Shown: positions 46,218-56,433, counted from the first letter of the stretch. The stretch is DNA of 64,000 nucleotides from Bacteroidota bacterium (GCA_947468275.1 CANIKO010000015.1:32661-96660); one strand, 5' to 3'. The notes: generated from the sequence alone by a model not told the origin. Translations and numbers: made by a program.

Positions 46218-48980
46218 TTACAATATTACCACCCGGTAATTATACCATTGCTCATCACTTTTAAGACTAATTAAAAAAGAGCCGGCACCAAAAGAACTCA
46301 GGTCAATTACACTATTTAAATCGTGTTTAAACAAATAAATGAGTTCTTTTCCAATCATATCCATTACCTTTATTTCAGCGTTGGCAGGTAATCCGCTTAT
46401 TTTAAAAATTCCATTATTTGAAGGATTTGGCGAAATAATCACGTTGGATTTATGAATGGAATTTACTCCAACTTTAGCAAACTGAACTGAATCAGATTTT
46501 GTGCTACAATTAGAATCGTTGGTAACCTTAACAAAATAATAACCATTTTTCAATGGTGAATAGTCTTGTTGATTGGCTCCTGCAATGGATCCATTTTTAT
46601 CCAACCATTGATTGCCTGCAGATGAGCTAGAGGTAAGGGTATTTTTCAAAACAGTAATTTGTGGCTTTTCAGGTGAAGCATTTACCCGTAAATAACGGCT
46701 CGCCGAATCGCGACAGCCAAAATAATTAACCACTTTATAATCTATTTTAAATACACCTTTACCCTTAGAGGCCGGGCTAAAATCAATACTTTGTATATTA
46801 TCAACCCAATACATTCCGCTATCAGTGGGCTGGCCTCCTGTTAAATTAAAGTTAAAGTCATTATCGCATACACTTGAAAAATTGGCCAACTTAGCCACGG
46901 GCGCTTCTGATATATATATAAAGGCCGAATCTTTCACATTACACTGATGAGAATCTGTTATGGTATAAAAAATAAAATTCCATCCTTTGGCTGCAAAAAG
47001 CGGATAAAAGGTGGTACCAATAACTGCACTTCCCTTAAGCACTCCACCTGTAGGATAAAGATGCACGGCTATAGGATCCTCATAAACACATGCTTTATCT
47101 TTAATTTTTACCGACATACTATCGGGTTTATTGATACTAATATTAAATACTGCTTTGCTTTTACAACTGTTGGTTTTTATATAAATATAGGTAATAGCAT
47201 GTGTTCCCACTCCTGCTGTTAAAGGGGTAAATACATTTGTCTTAACTCCTTTTCCTTGGTAATTACCCCCAGTTGGTGTTACAGACGCTAAATTAAATGG
47301 CAGCGAATTAGTACACACAGAATTAGGAGGTGTAAATATCAGCTTAGTAGTATCTAAAAGCGTGGCATCCGTTGAGGCTCTGTTTATACAATTATTCGTA
47401 TCCACATAGTTATAAAAAATAGTTCTTACCCCGGCCCCCGCAAGTTTTGGGTGGAAGTAGCCATTTGAAGTGACCCATTTACCGCTAAAATAGCCACCGG
47501 TAGGGGTTCCTGGGGTCAACTTTATACTATCACTATTTTCACAGGCATTAATGCTGTAACTCCATGTAACCGTTGTGTTTCTGCTGGTTATTACCATATT
47601 GGTGCTTGTAAAACTGCATGAAGTACCTCTTCGTGTCAATTTTACTTTATAATTTCCAGTGGTGCTGGCCCAAAGTGTTTTCTTAGTTTTGCCATTTATT
47701 AATCCTCCATTTTTATACCAAACATAATTGAACGAATCATTTCCCGAGGCAGATAGTAGGACACTATCACCAAGACAAAACCATTGTTTTCCGAAATTTG
47801 TAGTGATTAATTTGGCACTATCCGTTTTATATAAGGCCATTACAAATTCATTTTTAGTTTGTTTTTTCAAAACGAGGCTATCACCACTATCATATAGTTT
47901 TGAAGGAGTACTATTCCATGTCCCTGTATTTCCGATAGTTTTCACCAACATGTCTACCCCACATTTTTTAGCCCCCACAAGTGAATTTAGGTTTTTAATA
48001 TTGTAATTAATATCAAAGTTTACTGCAGAATTATCAGAATAATATACCCCAAAGAAATGTGTGGAATCAATAGAACTTGATACTGTTTTAGCTGCCGCTT
48101 GAACGGTTGTATCATAGGTTAGATAAGCGTGAACAGTAACGGGAGCTCCATTAATATTTTTCACAGTAAATACATCGCCAAATTTGGTAGGCAACGAAAA
48201 AGAATTACCAGAATATATATATGCACTTGTATCACCTATAGCAGCGCCCGAATTCACCCATCTTGGTCCATTAGTCAATGTTGCTGTATTACTGTTAGAG
48301 GAATTATCTTTTGCATCTATTCCTGTGCCTTCGTCTAATTTATAATATCCTACCAGATTACTATAATTAGGATGATTTTTTGAAACTTTCCGGCACATCC
48401 AATCGCGAATTGTGGCTTTAGATATGGCATTGTTCCAAACCCTCACTTCATCTATTTGCCCTTTAAAAAGTCGACTACCACCGGTTGTATAGGATAAATC
48501 CCCAATTTTTGGAGACAATCCTGTAGATGGGCTTATTGCTCCTGAATAAAGTGTAAAAGCTTCTAAATTCCCATTAATGTATACCGCCAATGTATCACCA
48601 TTAAATGTACCCGCCACATGATACCATACTCCGGTTTTTAATATAGAAGGTGTAACAGCTTCAACCCATGCTCCAGAAGAGTTGGAAATATTAAAGTTTA
48701 TCCTACCATCTCCACATCTTAAAACGTAACCTTTATTGCCACTTCCCCAACCATGTTTACAAAATATACTGTTGCCAAAATTGGTAGTGGCAAAAGCATC
48801 TGCTTTTATCCAAGCTTCTACAGTTATTTTAGCTGTAGGATTTAAGGCCGTATAGTCGGGAACTAGCACATAATCATCTGTTCCATCAAATTCAAGTGCG
48901 GTTAAGGAACCGGGTTTTTGAGCTAAAACTGTGAGTGATTGTAAAAAAATGAAGGAGGCAAAAAGTATTTTTTTATACAT
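46218..48980 (-). CDS. Large LamG-domain T9SS surface protein
   Basis: From 48980 it encodes 920 residues with signal peptide (MYKKILFASFIFLQ to VLAQ). The first part is a LamG/concanavalin-like lectin fold (LEFDGTDDYVLVPDY; WIKADA; FKGQIDEVRVWNNAIS; about residues 25-215). Four Ig-like/SprB-type repeats of about 80 residues follow, each with a TGG...G(V) turn and a Cys near the start. The end is a type IX sorting domain (ISPNPSNNGIFKISG to YRVVIL). LamG domains bind glycans or proteins, so an adhesin role is likely. The longer ATG frame (49007) overlaps a promoter element. Confidence 0.88.
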   Translation of the reverse strand: MYKKILFASFIFLQSLTVLAQKPGSLTALEFDGTDDYVLVPDYTALNPTAKITVEAWIKADAFATTNFGNSIFCKHGWGSGNKGYVLRCGDGRINFNISNSSGAWVEAVTPSILKTGVWYHVAGTFNGDTLAVYINGNLEAFTLYSGAISPSTGLSPKIGDLSYTTGGSRLFKGQIDEVRVWNNAISKATIRDWMCRKVSKNHPNYSNLVGYYKLDEGTGIDAKDNSSNSNTATLTNGPRWVNSGAAIGDTSAYIYSGNSFSLPTKFGDVFTVKNINGAPVTVHAYLTYDTTVQAAAKTVSSSIDSTHFFGVYYSDNSAVNFDINYNIKNLNSLVGAKKCGVDMLVKTIGNTGTWNSTPSKLYDSGDSLVLKKQTKNEFVMALYKTDSAKLITTNFGKQWFCLGDSVLLSASGNDSFNYVWYKNGGLINGKTKKTLWASTTGNYKVKLTRRGTSCSFTSTNMVITSRNTTVTWSYSINACENSDSIKLTPGTPTGGYFSGKWVTSNGYFHPKLAGAGVRTIFYNYVDTNNCINRASTDATLLDTTKLIFTPPNSVCTNSLPFNLASVTPTGGNYQGKGVKTNVFTPLTAGVGTHAITYIYIKTNSCKSKAVFNISINKPDSMSVKIKDKACVYEDPIAVHLYPTGGVLKGSAVIGTTFYPLFAAKGWNFIFYTITDSHQCNVKDSAFIYISEAPVAKLANFSSVCDNDFNFNLTGGQPTDSGMYWVDNIQSIDFSPASKGKGVFKIDYKVVNYFGCRDSASRYLRVNASPEKPQITVLKNTLTSSSSAGNQWLDKNGSIAGANQQDYSPLKNGYYFVKVTNDSNCSTKSDSVQFAKVGVNSIHKSNVIISPNPSNNGIFKISGLPANAEIKVMDMIGKELIYLFKHDLNSVIDLSSFGAGSFLISLKSDEQWYNYRVVIL

Positions 48981-49004
48981 ATAAACGTTTAATTGACTAA
49001 GTAA

Positions 49005-49012
49005 CAAATTTA
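49005..49012 (-). promoter_or_regulatory. -7 element TAAATTTG of the LamG surface protein
   Basis: TAAATTTG on the minus strand implies a leader of about 20 bases before the ATG at 48980, and it excludes the longer frame start at 49007. The -33 is not conserved. Confidence 0.4.
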
Positions 49013-49085
49013 TAAAAATTCTGAAATAACTGAGAAAAAAATGAATAAACTTTTTGAACCATTTGTATTAACAACCAATAAGACT

Positions 49086-49544
49086 TTATTCAAATCGCTC
49101 CAATTCACGTTTGATGTCCTTTGATTTCAAATCTTCACGCTTATCAAAGGTCTTTTTTCCTTTGGCTAAGGCAATTTGGATTTTAGCAAAACCACTTTCA
49201 GAGAAAAACAACTCTACGGGAATTAGGGTATACCCTTTATCTTTTAGTTTATCCGTAATTTTTTTAATTTCATGTTTACTTAATAATAGTATCCTGTCAT
49301 TAAGCGGTATATGTTGAGTGTGGCCTGCATTTTTAAATTCAGAAATATGCATATTTTTAATAATAACCTTGCCACTATCTAATATACAATAAGCATCGCT
49401 AATATTCACATGACCGGCCCGGATGGATTTAACTTCAGTTCCTTTGAGAATAATACCCGCAATAAATTTAGCCTCCAAGTGATACTCGAATGCTGCTTTT
49501 TTATTTTTGATTACAACTGGTTTAAATTTAGTGTCCTTCGCCAC
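49086..49544 (-). CDS. smpB: SsrA-binding protein SmpB
   Basis: This is a 152-residue protein that binds tmRNA and helps rescue stalled ribosomes. KNKKAAFEYHLEAKFIAGIIL, LKGTEVKSIRAG, NISDAYC and the basic tail KGKKTFDKREDLKSKDIKR are family hallmarks. Its start overlaps the end of the thioesterase gene by 17 bases. The tmRNA gene itself is not in the window. Confidence 0.97.
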   Translation of the reverse strand: MAKDTKFKPVVIKNKKAAFEYHLEAKFIAGIILKGTEVKSIRAGHVNISDAYCILDSGKVIIKNMHISEFKNAGHTQHIPLNDRILLLSKHEIKKITDKLKDKGYTLIPVELFFSESGFAKIQIALAKGKKTFDKREDLKSKDIKRELERFE

Positions 49545-49932
49545 GAATGCTATTAAATAAATGATTTATTTTTTCTTTTTTCAGTATTTTTTGCCCTGTC
49601 CGTCCGGTTGCAATAAGCCTCTGTCCAACATTTGCTTTAAAACTACAAATTACATTATTCCCATTGAGTTCTTCAAAATTACCGGTATAATGAATTGTTT
49701 CACCAATAAAGGCAGGGCCTTTATGGTATATTTCCAAATAAGTTCCAATCCCTTCTTCATCCAGTTCTTTCATATCAATTACAAAAAGTCGACATACCCA
49801 TTCCGCATCGCGTCCTAAGGCAAAAGTAGACAAAACCGGATGGACATTTATTGAATCAAATGTTGCTATGTCACTATCCGTAACCATTCCAAAATATTCT
49901 TTGGTATCTCCTTTTTTAAAAAGGTTGTTCAT
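49528..49932 (-). CDS. Hotdog-fold thioesterase-like protein
   Basis: This is a 134-residue protein. The pattern LFKKGDTKEYFGMVTDSDIA, HPVLSTFALGRDAEW and GTYLEIYHKGPAFIGETIHY fits the FlK-like hotdog thioesterase group, which hydrolyses acyl-CoA or acyl-protein thioesters. Substrate is unknown. The gene overlaps smpB, as seen for co-transcribed housekeeping pairs. A TATTTTTG promoter element lies 13 bases before the start. Confidence 0.75.
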   Translation of the reverse strand: MNNLFKKGDTKEYFGMVTDSDIATFDSINVHPVLSTFALGRDAEWVCRLFVIDMKELDEEGIGTYLEIYHKGPAFIGETIHYTGNFEELNGNNVICSFKANVGQRLIATGRTGQKILKKEKINHLFNSIRGEGH

Positions 49933-49945
49933 TCTTTTTTTTTTG

Positions 49946-49953
49946 CAAAAATA
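49946..49953 (-). promoter_or_regulatory. -7 element TATTTTTG of the thioesterase-smpB pair
   Basis: TATTTTTG on the minus strand ends 13 bases before the ATG at 49932. No TTTG at the ideal upstream spacing. Confidence 0.45.
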
Positions 49954-50026
49954 ACCCTTATAAAATGAAACAGGCCCGGATTCCCACCCAGACCTGTTAA
50001 TTCTACTAACTATAAAATATTATAAA

Positions 50027-50044
50027 CCACAGTTTACACTGTGG
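50027..50044. other. Hairpin CCACAGT / ACTGTGG downstream of the LytTR gene
   Basis: A perfect 7-bp stem with loop TTAC lies 124 bases past the stop of the LytTR regulator on the minus strand. It has no T-run, so it is not a classic terminator. Confidence 0.4.
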
Positions 50045-50167
50045 ACCATAATTAAGGCGTATTTATTGGTTTATTTAATTACTATATTAAACCGTTGCAA
50101 TATTAGACGCCAATCAAATAATTTCTGCTAAAATGTTCTGAAATGGCGAATTATGTTATTTTCGAAA

Positions 50168-50893
50168 TTACCCGATATTTAAAATACCAAGTAATTCATC
50201 CCTTTTTTGTTTTGTAATAGGAATTTTATCCCCTTTGATTATAATAAATTCTGAATTTATTGTCTCAATGTGATCAAGATTTACCGCGTAACTTCTGTGC
50301 GGTCTAAAGAAAATATTTTTATCAAAATTTCCGATATATTCATTTAAAGAAGCCCTAACACATATTTTTTTTAGAGAGGTATATACATTTACATATACAT
50401 GATCACTTTCTAAATAATAAATATCTTGTGTTTTAATTTTATGAAAGTAATAACCATCCTTGATAAAAACGGAATCATTACTTTTATAACTATCCGTTAA
50501 TTCCATTGGATTTGTTTCTTTAGAAAAATTATACAAACAAATTTCAATGGCACTATATAAATCTTCTTTATTAAATGGTTTTATTAAATAGGCTGGTGGG
50601 GAAACTTTTTTGGCCCTTTCAATTGTCTTTTTATCAGCACTAGAAGTGAGAAATATAAAAGGAATTTCGAAGTCATTATTAATTTTTTCAGCCAAATGAA
50701 TACCATCTTGCTCTCCGTCAAGTTGTATATCTAACATTATTAGGTCAGGCTTTTCATTCGTTATCATCTCGATAGCGTCCCTATAATTCGTTGCAGGCAG
50801 GGTTGAATCATATCCAAGATTATTAAGTATGATTCGTATATTTCGAGATATTATTTCATCATCCTCAACTATACCGATTTTTACTCTTTCCAT
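50168..50893 (-). CDS. LytTR-family response regulator
   Basis: This is a 241-residue protein: receiver (phosphoacceptor D55 in LIMLDIQLDGEQDGI; YLIKPF near residue 109) and a LytTR DNA-binding domain (DIYYLESDHVYVNVYTS; FFRPHRSYAVNLDHIETI; IPITKQKRDELLG). Such regulators bind direct repeats and often control envelope genes. No kinase gene is adjacent, so its partner is elsewhere. Confidence 0.93.
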   Translation of the reverse strand: MERVKIGIVEDDEIISRNIRIILNNLGYDSTLPATNYRDAIEMITNEKPDLIMLDIQLDGEQDGIHLAEKINNDFEIPFIFLTSSADKKTIERAKKVSPPAYLIKPFNKEDLYSAIEICLYNFSKETNPMELTDSYKSNDSVFIKDGYYFHKIKTQDIYYLESDHVYVNVYTSLKKICVRASLNEYIGNFDKNIFFRPHRSYAVNLDHIETINSEFIIIKGDKIPITKQKRDELLGILNIG

Positions 50894-51294
50894 TATTAAT
50901 TTAAATTTTTATTAGCGCACCACATCTCCAATTTCACAAAAATACTAGTAAACAGAGGCATTGAATTGAGCTTTTCATTTTAAAAGTTAAGTCAACAAAT
51001 ATAAATGGATATAATAAAAACGCAAATATTTAGTTAAATAACATTTCCACTAAAATCTAAAATTATAAAAGAATATGACCACTTGCCGCTATTGATTTAA
51101 TTTTATAGCAATTAACTAAATGTATTAAAAAAATATCTTACGGGATTATTTTAAATTCTCCACATTATTTATTGAAATCTATACATTGAGTTTATGTATT
51201 TTTGCCCACTATTAAATGCCTATGCTTTTTTTCAACGAATTGAGAATTATCAGTGCATAATTATTTAAACTTAAAAAAATAAAAATTAATTATT
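50894..51294. other. Divergent intergenic region between the LytTR regulator and dnaN
   Basis: An AT-rich stretch without genes. It contains TATTTTTG (50937-50944, minus) for the regulator and TATTTTTG (51197-51204, plus) for dnaN. I see no DnaA-box array or other repeat. Confidence 0.6.
51197..51204 (+). promoter_or_regulatory. -7 element TATTTTTG upstream of dnaN
   Basis: TATTTTTG implies a leader of about 87 bases before the dnaN ATG, longer than most in this window. An imperfect ATTG lies 22 bases upstream. Confidence 0.4.
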
Positions 51295-52413
51295 ATGAAA
51301 TTTATTGCCAATACAACTTCATTAGTTGAACATTTACAAAAAATAAGTGGAACACTTGTTAGTAAACCTACCCTTCCAATTATTGAAAATTTTCTTTTTA
51401 CGGTAGTTAAAAATAATCTTAGTATTACAAGTACAGATTTGGAAACCAGCATGACTACTAATATGAATATTGAGTCGGATGGTTCTATTTCAGTGGCAGT
51501 ACCTTCACGATTAACAATTGAAACCTTAAGATCATTACCTAATCAACCGGTTACTTTTACCATAGATGAAAAAACGTTCCAAGTTCAAATTCAGTCAGAA
51601 TTTGGTAACTATAAACTAGCAGGCCAACCTGGAAAAGATTTTCCAAAATTACCTGATACCGAGTCGGAGACATCTTTTACGATGGCCTCAGAAACTTTGC
51701 AAAATTGCATTGCCAAAACCATTTTTGCAACTGGAAATGATGAACTTAGACTTAACCTAACAGGTGTGTTTATTGAAATGGAGGAAGACAAAATAACATT
51801 TGTCGCCACAGACGCCAACCGCTTAGTTAAAGTAGAAAGAAACGATGTGAAACCAGGTGTGAAGCATAATTTTATATTACCAAAGAAAGCACTTAATTTA
51901 TTGAAATCAAGTTTAGTTGGAGCTTCTGCACCGGTTCAAATTGACTTTAATCGCTCCAATGCATTTTTCTCCTTTGGTGACACCAAATTAGTATGTCGTT
52001 TTATTGATGAAAAATATCCGGATTATAATGCCGTAATTCCTCAAGAAAACCCAAATGTATTAGTAATAAATCGTGAAGATTTATACAATTCAGTTAAACG
52101 TATTTCTATTTATTCCAGCAAATCAACGCATCAAATTCGCCTAAAACTTGCAGGCAGTGAAATGAGCATTTCAGCCGAAGATTTTGACTTAAGCAATGAA
52201 GCCATTGAAAAAATTGCTTGCGACTATACAGGCGAAGACATAGAAATCGGATTTAATTCAAAGTTATTATTAGAACTTTTGGGAAGTCTTGATATCGATG
52301 TAATACGTTTTGAAATGAGCACTCCTAACCGTGCCGGTATTATTTTACCAAACGAAAAAGTGAAAGAGGAGGCCATGCTTATGCTTATTATGCCAATGAT
52401 GCTGAATAATTAA
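51295..52413 (+). CDS. dnaN: DNA polymerase III beta sliding clamp
   Basis: This is a 372-residue clamp with the three-domain fold that encircles DNA and tethers the polymerase. MKFIANTTSLVEHLQKISG at the N-terminus, FVATDANRLVKVER and the end MLIMPMMLNN (the conserved C-terminal LxMPM strand) identify it. Length is standard. It is not next to dnaA, so the origin is probably not here; isolated dnaN is common in this phylum. Confidence 0.97.
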   Translation: MKFIANTTSLVEHLQKISGTLVSKPTLPIIENFLFTVVKNNLSITSTDLETSMTTNMNIESDGSISVAVPSRLTIETLRSLPNQPVTFTIDEKTFQVQIQSEFGNYKLAGQPGKDFPKLPDTESETSFTMASETLQNCIAKTIFATGNDELRLNLTGVFIEMEEDKITFVATDANRLVKVERNDVKPGVKHNFILPKKALNLLKSSLVGASAPVQIDFNRSNAFFSFGDTKLVCRFIDEKYPDYNAVIPQENPNVLVINREDLYNSVKRISIYSSKSTHQIRLKLAGSEMSISAEDFDLSNEAIEKIACDYTGEDIEIGFNSKLLLELLGSLDIDVIRFEMSTPNRAGIILPNEKVKEEAMLMLIMPMMLNN

Positions 52414-52514
52414 AATCAAGTATTATTTATATTCTTAAGTAAAGCCATTTTGTTTTACTAAAAATAGCAGGTTGGTTTCATCTAAATTTATCCAATCAAA
52501 TCTAAAAAAATAAG

Positions 52515-52522
52515 TAAGTTTG
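52515..52522 (+). promoter_or_regulatory. -7 element TAAGTTTG of the lpxD operon
   Basis: TAAGTTTG ends 14 bases before the lpxD ATG, a leader of about 11 bases. The -33 is not TTTG. Confidence 0.5.
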
Positions 52523-52536
52523 CAGCATTACCTTAA

Positions 52537-53553
52537 ATGCTCACAGCCGAAAGATTAGCTCAAGAATTAGACGGTGAATTGGTTGGCGATTCATCCATTA
52601 TAATAAGTTCAGTTTGCAAAATTGATGCAGGCTTTAAAGATGCTATAAGTTTTTTAGCAAATCCAAAATACGAACTATTTTTAGAAACTACTGAAGCCAG
52701 TATTGTTTTAGTAAAACAAGACCAAAATTTACCGCCGCGAAAGGATATCACTTTTATTAAAGTAAAAGACCCTTATACCTCATTTTGCATTGTTCTTGGC
52801 AAGTATTTCAATCCGGTTACTCACCCATTAGGCATCTCAGAGAAATGCCACTTCACTGGCAACATTGAAATTATTGAAGGTTTATATATAGGTGAATTTG
52901 CAGTTATTGGCAAAAATGTAACCCTTGGCAAAAACGTAAAAGTGTATCCTCAAACTTATATTGGCGACAATAGTACTATTGGCGACAATACAGTAATCTA
53001 TGCCGGTGTAAAAATTTATAACGAAACCAAAATTGGCAATAATTGTATTATTCATAGCGGCACCGTAATAGGTTCTGACGGCTTTGGATTTGCCATGCAA
53101 AAAGATGGGAGTTACATCAAAATACCTCAGATTGGTAATGTTGTAATTGAAAGTGATGTGGAAATAGGAGCCAATTGTGCGATAGATCGCGCCACTATGG
53201 GAAGTACGATAATACGACAAGGGGCAAAATTGGATAATTTAATTCAAATAGCTCATAATGTAGAAATTGGAAAAAACACCGTAGTAGCAGCACTTACTGG
53301 AGTTTCGGGTTCAGTAAAATTAGGAGAGGGATGTGTAATTGGCGGACAAGTAGGTTTTGTTGGCCATATCTCTGTAGCCAATGGCACTCAAATTGGGGCG
53401 CAAAGCGGAGTAACAAAAACCGTAACAGAAGAAAATAAACAATGGATTGGAAGTCCAATCATGCCATTAAAAGATGCTTTTAAAGTAATGGCCGTTTATC
53501 GCAGATTGCCAGATATGGCTGATAAAATTAATAAATTAGAAAAAAATAAGTGA
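52537..53553 (+). CDS. lpxD: UDP-3-O-acyl-glucosamine N-acyltransferase LpxD
   Basis: This is a 338-residue lipid A pathway enzyme that adds the second acyl chain to UDP-3-O-acylglucosamine. It has the N-terminal uridine-binding domain ([20 protein letters not shown]) and the left-handed beta-helix of hexapeptide repeats (about residues 105-285), with [10 protein letters not shown] carrying the catalytic His. It heads an operon with lpxC-fabZ, 10 bases on. Confidence 0.96.
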   Translation: MLTAERLAQELDGELVGDSSIIISSVCKIDAGFKDAISFLANPKYELFLETTEASIVLVKQDQNLPPRKDITFIKVKDPYTSFCIVLGKYFNPVTHPLGISEKCHFTGNIEIIEGLYIGEFAVIGKNVTLGKNVKVYPQTYIGDNSTIGDNTVIYAGVKIYNETKIGNNCIIHSGTVIGSDGFGFAMQKDGSYIKIPQIGNVVIESDVEIGANCAIDRATMGSTIIRQGAKLDNLIQIAHNVEIGKNTVVAALTGVSGSVKLGEGCVIGGQVGFVGHISVANGTQIGAQSGVTKTVTEENKQWIGSPIMPLKDAFKVMAVYRRLPDMADKINKLEKNK

Positions 53554-53563
53554 ACTATAACTA

Positions 53564-54991
53564 ATGGAAAAATTTCAGACTACCATTAAAAAAGCCTTTA
53601 CCATGTCGGGTGTGGGATTGCATACCGGTCAAAAAGTAAATTTAACTTTCCATCCAGCTGCCGAAAATCATGGTTATGTTTTTCAACGTATTGATTTACC
53701 AAATCAACCAACAATCAAAGCCGATTGTGATTTAGTCGTTGATACTTCAAGAGGAACAACCCTTGAGCAAAATGGTGGCAGAGTTTCTACGGTTGAACAT
53801 GTGTTGGCCGCATTAGCCGGCTTGGAAATTGATAACGTTTTGTTGCAAATTGATGGCCCTGAAATGCCAATAATGGACGGAAGTTCAGTTGAATTTGTGA
53901 AGCAACTCGTTTCCATTGGCATTGAGGTTCAAAAAGCCGAACGTGAGTATTTTGAAATTACCGAAAATATAAGTTACCGAGATATTGAGAGCCAAGTAGA
54001 AATGGTGGCTATGCCGCTTAATGATTACAGACTGACAGTAATGGTGGATTACAATTCACCTGTTTTAGGAAGTCAACATGCTTCTATTACTACTTTATCA
54101 GAGTTTAGTGAGCAAATAGCAAGTTGCAGAACGTTTTGTTTTTTGCACGAGTTAGAAATGCTTATAAAAAACGACTTGATAAAAGGTGGCGATTTAAATA
54201 ATGCCATTGTAATAGTGGATAGAGTGGTGGAAGATTCTGAACTAGAAAATTTGGCCAAATTATTTAACAAACCAAAAGTAGAAGTAAAAAAAGAAGGTAT
54301 TTTAAATAATGTTGAATTGCGGTTTCAGAATGAACCCGCTCGTCATAAGTTATTAGATATGATAGGGGATTTGGCTTTGATTGGCACCCCCATTAAAGCT
54401 CAAATAATGGCAGCTCGCCCCGGCCACGCTGCCAATGTAGAATTTGCAAAAAAGATTAAGCGTCAGATAGAAAAGGTAAAAAAGGAAAATAAATTTAAAA
54501 TTGATATTCCGGTTTATGACCCCTCTAAAGCCCCCGTATATACTCATACCGAGGTTGAAAAACTTTTACCCCACAGGTGGCCTTTTTTATTGGTTGATAA
54601 AGTTATTAAATTATCAGAAAACGAAGTTGTAGCTATTAAAAACGTAAGTGCTGATCAATATTTTTTCCCAGGTCATTTTCCTGGGGAGGCTTTGTTTCCA
54701 GCGGTATTACAAATAGAGGCTTTGGCGCAAACCGGTGGTGTGTTAATACTAAGCAGAGAACCGGATCCTGAAAATTTTAGTACGTATTTTGTAAAAATAG
54801 ATTCTGCAAAATTTAAAGGCAAAGTGGTTCCTGGCGATACCCTCATTTTAAAAATGGAATTGATAGCCCCTATCCGCCGCGGTATGTGCCTAATGCGAGG
54901 TACTGCTTTTGTTGGCAATAAAATAGTTTGCGAAGCCGAAATGATGGCTCAAGTAATTAGAAATAAATCAGAAAATTCAGAGCTTAATTAA
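53564..54991 (+). CDS. lpxC: Bifunctional LpxC-FabZ (UDP-3-O-acyl-GlcNAc deacetylase / hydroxyacyl-ACP dehydratase)
   Basis: This is a 475-residue fusion. Residues about 1-315 are LpxC, the zinc deacetylase for the committed step of lipid A: GVGLHTGQKVNLTF, zinc ligand H79 (STVEHVLAA), and HxxxD (ARHKLLDMIGD). Residues about 325-475 are FabZ, which dehydrates beta-hydroxyacyl-ACP: LLPHRWPFLLVDKV and the catalytic PGHFPGEALFPAVLQIEA. The fusion is typical of Bacteroidota. It lies 8 bases before lpxA, so both acyl-ACP supply and lipid A enzymes are made together. Confidence 0.97.
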   Translation: MEKFQTTIKKAFTMSGVGLHTGQKVNLTFHPAAENHGYVFQRIDLPNQPTIKADCDLVVDTSRGTTLEQNGGRVSTVEHVLAALAGLEIDNVLLQIDGPEMPIMDGSSVEFVKQLVSIGIEVQKAEREYFEITENISYRDIESQVEMVAMPLNDYRLTVMVDYNSPVLGSQHASITTLSEFSEQIASCRTFCFLHELEMLIKNDLIKGGDLNNAIVIVDRVVEDSELENLAKLFNKPKVEVKKEGILNNVELRFQNEPARHKLLDMIGDLALIGTPIKAQIMAARPGHAANVEFAKKIKRQIEKVKKENKFKIDIPVYDPSKAPVYTHTEVEKLLPHRWPFLLVDKVIKLSENEVVAIKNVSADQYFFPGHFPGEALFPAVLQIEALAQTGGVLILSREPDPENFSTYFVKIDSAKFKGKVVPGDTLILKMELIAPIRRGMCLMRGTAFVGNKIVCEAEMMAQVIRNKSENSELN

Positions 54992-54999
54992 TATAAAAT

Positions 55000-55782
55000 A
55001 TGATTCAACCATTAGCTTACGTAAGCCCTGAAGCAAAACTTGCTCAAAACGTAATGATAGACCCCTTCGTAACCATCCATAGAAATGTGGAAATAGGAGA
55101 AGGAAGTTGGATTGCCTCCAACGTTACCATTATGGAAGGGGCTAGGATTGGCAAAAATGTTAAAATTTTTCCGGGCGCTGTCATTAGTGCTATTCCTCAA
55201 GACCTGAAATTTGATGGAGAACAAAGCCTTACCATTATTGGAGACAATACCGTTATACGGGAATGTGTTACCGTCAATAGAGGAACCAGTGCCAGTGGAA
55301 AAACCATCATTGGCAACAACTGCTTATTGATGGCCTATGTGCATATAGCGCACGATTGTATTATAGGCGATAATTGCATATTGGCCAATGCCGTTCAGTT
55401 GGCAGGTCATGTGGAAATAGGTGAATTTGCAATACTCGGAGGACTTACCGCTGTTCATCAATTTGCAAAAATCGGCAATCATGTTATGATTTCAGGAGGT
55501 TCGTTGGTTCGTAAAGACGTACCACCTTATTCAAAAGCAGCGCGTGAACCCTTATCTTATGAGGGTGTAAATTCTATTGGTTTAAGAAGAAGAGGCTATG
55601 CTTCTGAAAAAATAGCTGAAATACAGGAAATATATCGAATTCTATATTTAAGAGGATTTAATAATGCTGCTGCAATTAAGAAAATTGAAGCTGAAATGCC
55701 AGCTACCAAAGAACGTGATGAAATTTTAACCTTTATCAAAGAATCTGATCGAGGTATAATGAAAGGCTTTTTGTCCAAATAA
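55000..55782 (+). CDS. lpxA: UDP-N-acetylglucosamine acyltransferase LpxA
   Basis: This is a 260-residue left-handed beta-helix trimer that performs the first acylation in lipid A synthesis. The hexapeptide repeats run from residue 10 to 190; the active-site His is in LLMAYVHIAHDC (His before IAH), and the C-terminal helical part has EIQEIYRILY. It ends 3 bases before the ABC ATPase start. Confidence 0.96.
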   Translation: MIQPLAYVSPEAKLAQNVMIDPFVTIHRNVEIGEGSWIASNVTIMEGARIGKNVKIFPGAVISAIPQDLKFDGEQSLTIIGDNTVIRECVTVNRGTSASGKTIIGNNCLLMAYVHIAHDCIIGDNCILANAVQLAGHVEIGEFAILGGLTAVHQFAKIGNHVMISGGSLVRKDVPPYSKAAREPLSYEGVNSIGLRRRGYASEKIAEIQEIYRILYLRGFNNAAAIKKIEAEMPATKERDEILTFIKESDRGIMKGFLSK

Positions 55783-55785
55783 ACG

Positions 55786-56433
55786 TTGAGCATTTCATTA
55801 AACATACAAAATCTCTACAAAAAATTTGGCAATCAATGGGTTCTTAAATCTCTAAACTTAACGGTTTACCCTTTCGAAAAAATTGCCATACTCGGAGCCA
55901 ATGGTTCCGGCAAAAGTACGTTACTCAAAATTATGGCCGGATTTCTTTATTTTGATAAAGGAAAACTTAGTTGGATAAAAAATGATCAAGAGCTGGAATC
56001 TCCTGATTTCACATTTTCATCTCCTTACATTGATTTGTTTGAACATCTGACTATTGAAGAACATATAGAGTTTCATTTCAACCAAAAACCGACTTGGAAC
56101 GCTATTCGCACGGATGAAATAATTCGTTTGGGAAATTTAGACATCCATCGAAAAAAACAAATTAAACAATTGTCATCGGGCATAAAACAACGGTTTAAAA
56201 ATACTCTGGCCATTTTCACTTCCGCTGAAGTTCTTTTTTTGGATGAGCCCTGCTCCAATATGGATGAAGAAAATATTAAACTTTATCAAAAATTGGTAAG
56301 CGAGTGCACCAAAGACCGAATGGTTATTATAGCTTCTAACAATCCCTCCGAATATGACTTTATTTGTTCGAAAGAATTTAAGATTGAAAACGGCGATTTT
56401 CAATTATTAAAAAACAAACAATTATGGGTATAA
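55786..56433 (+). CDS. ABC transporter ATP-binding protein
   Basis: This is a 215-residue ATPase with Walker A GANGSGKS, a degenerate signature LSSGIKQR, and Walker B VLFLDEPCSNMDEEN. It resembles small CcmA-like ATPases more than LptB. The start is TTG at 55786, three bases after the lpxA stop; no ATG is available at the N-terminus. Its end overlaps the LptF/G-like permease by 10 bases, so the two may form a transporter; pairing is inference. Confidence 0.88.
   Translation: MSISLNIQNLYKKFGNQWVLKSLNLTVYPFEKIAILGANGSGKSTLLKIMAGFLYFDKGKLSWIKNDQELESPDFTFSSPYIDLFEHLTIEEHIEFHFNQKPTWNAIRTDEIIRLGNLDIHRKKQIKQLSSGIKQRFKNTLAIFTSAEVLFLDEPCSNMDEENIKLYQKLVSECTKDRMVIIASNNPSEYDFICSKEFKIENGDFQLLKNKQLWV

Noticed and set aside
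49528..49932. smpB overlap as a frameshift artefact
   Set aside because: Both proteins are complete in their own frames and the 17-base overlap is normal for co-transcribed genes.
51295..52413. Chromosomal origin next to dnaN
   Set aside because: No dnaA and no DnaA-box cluster are seen; dnaN stands alone.
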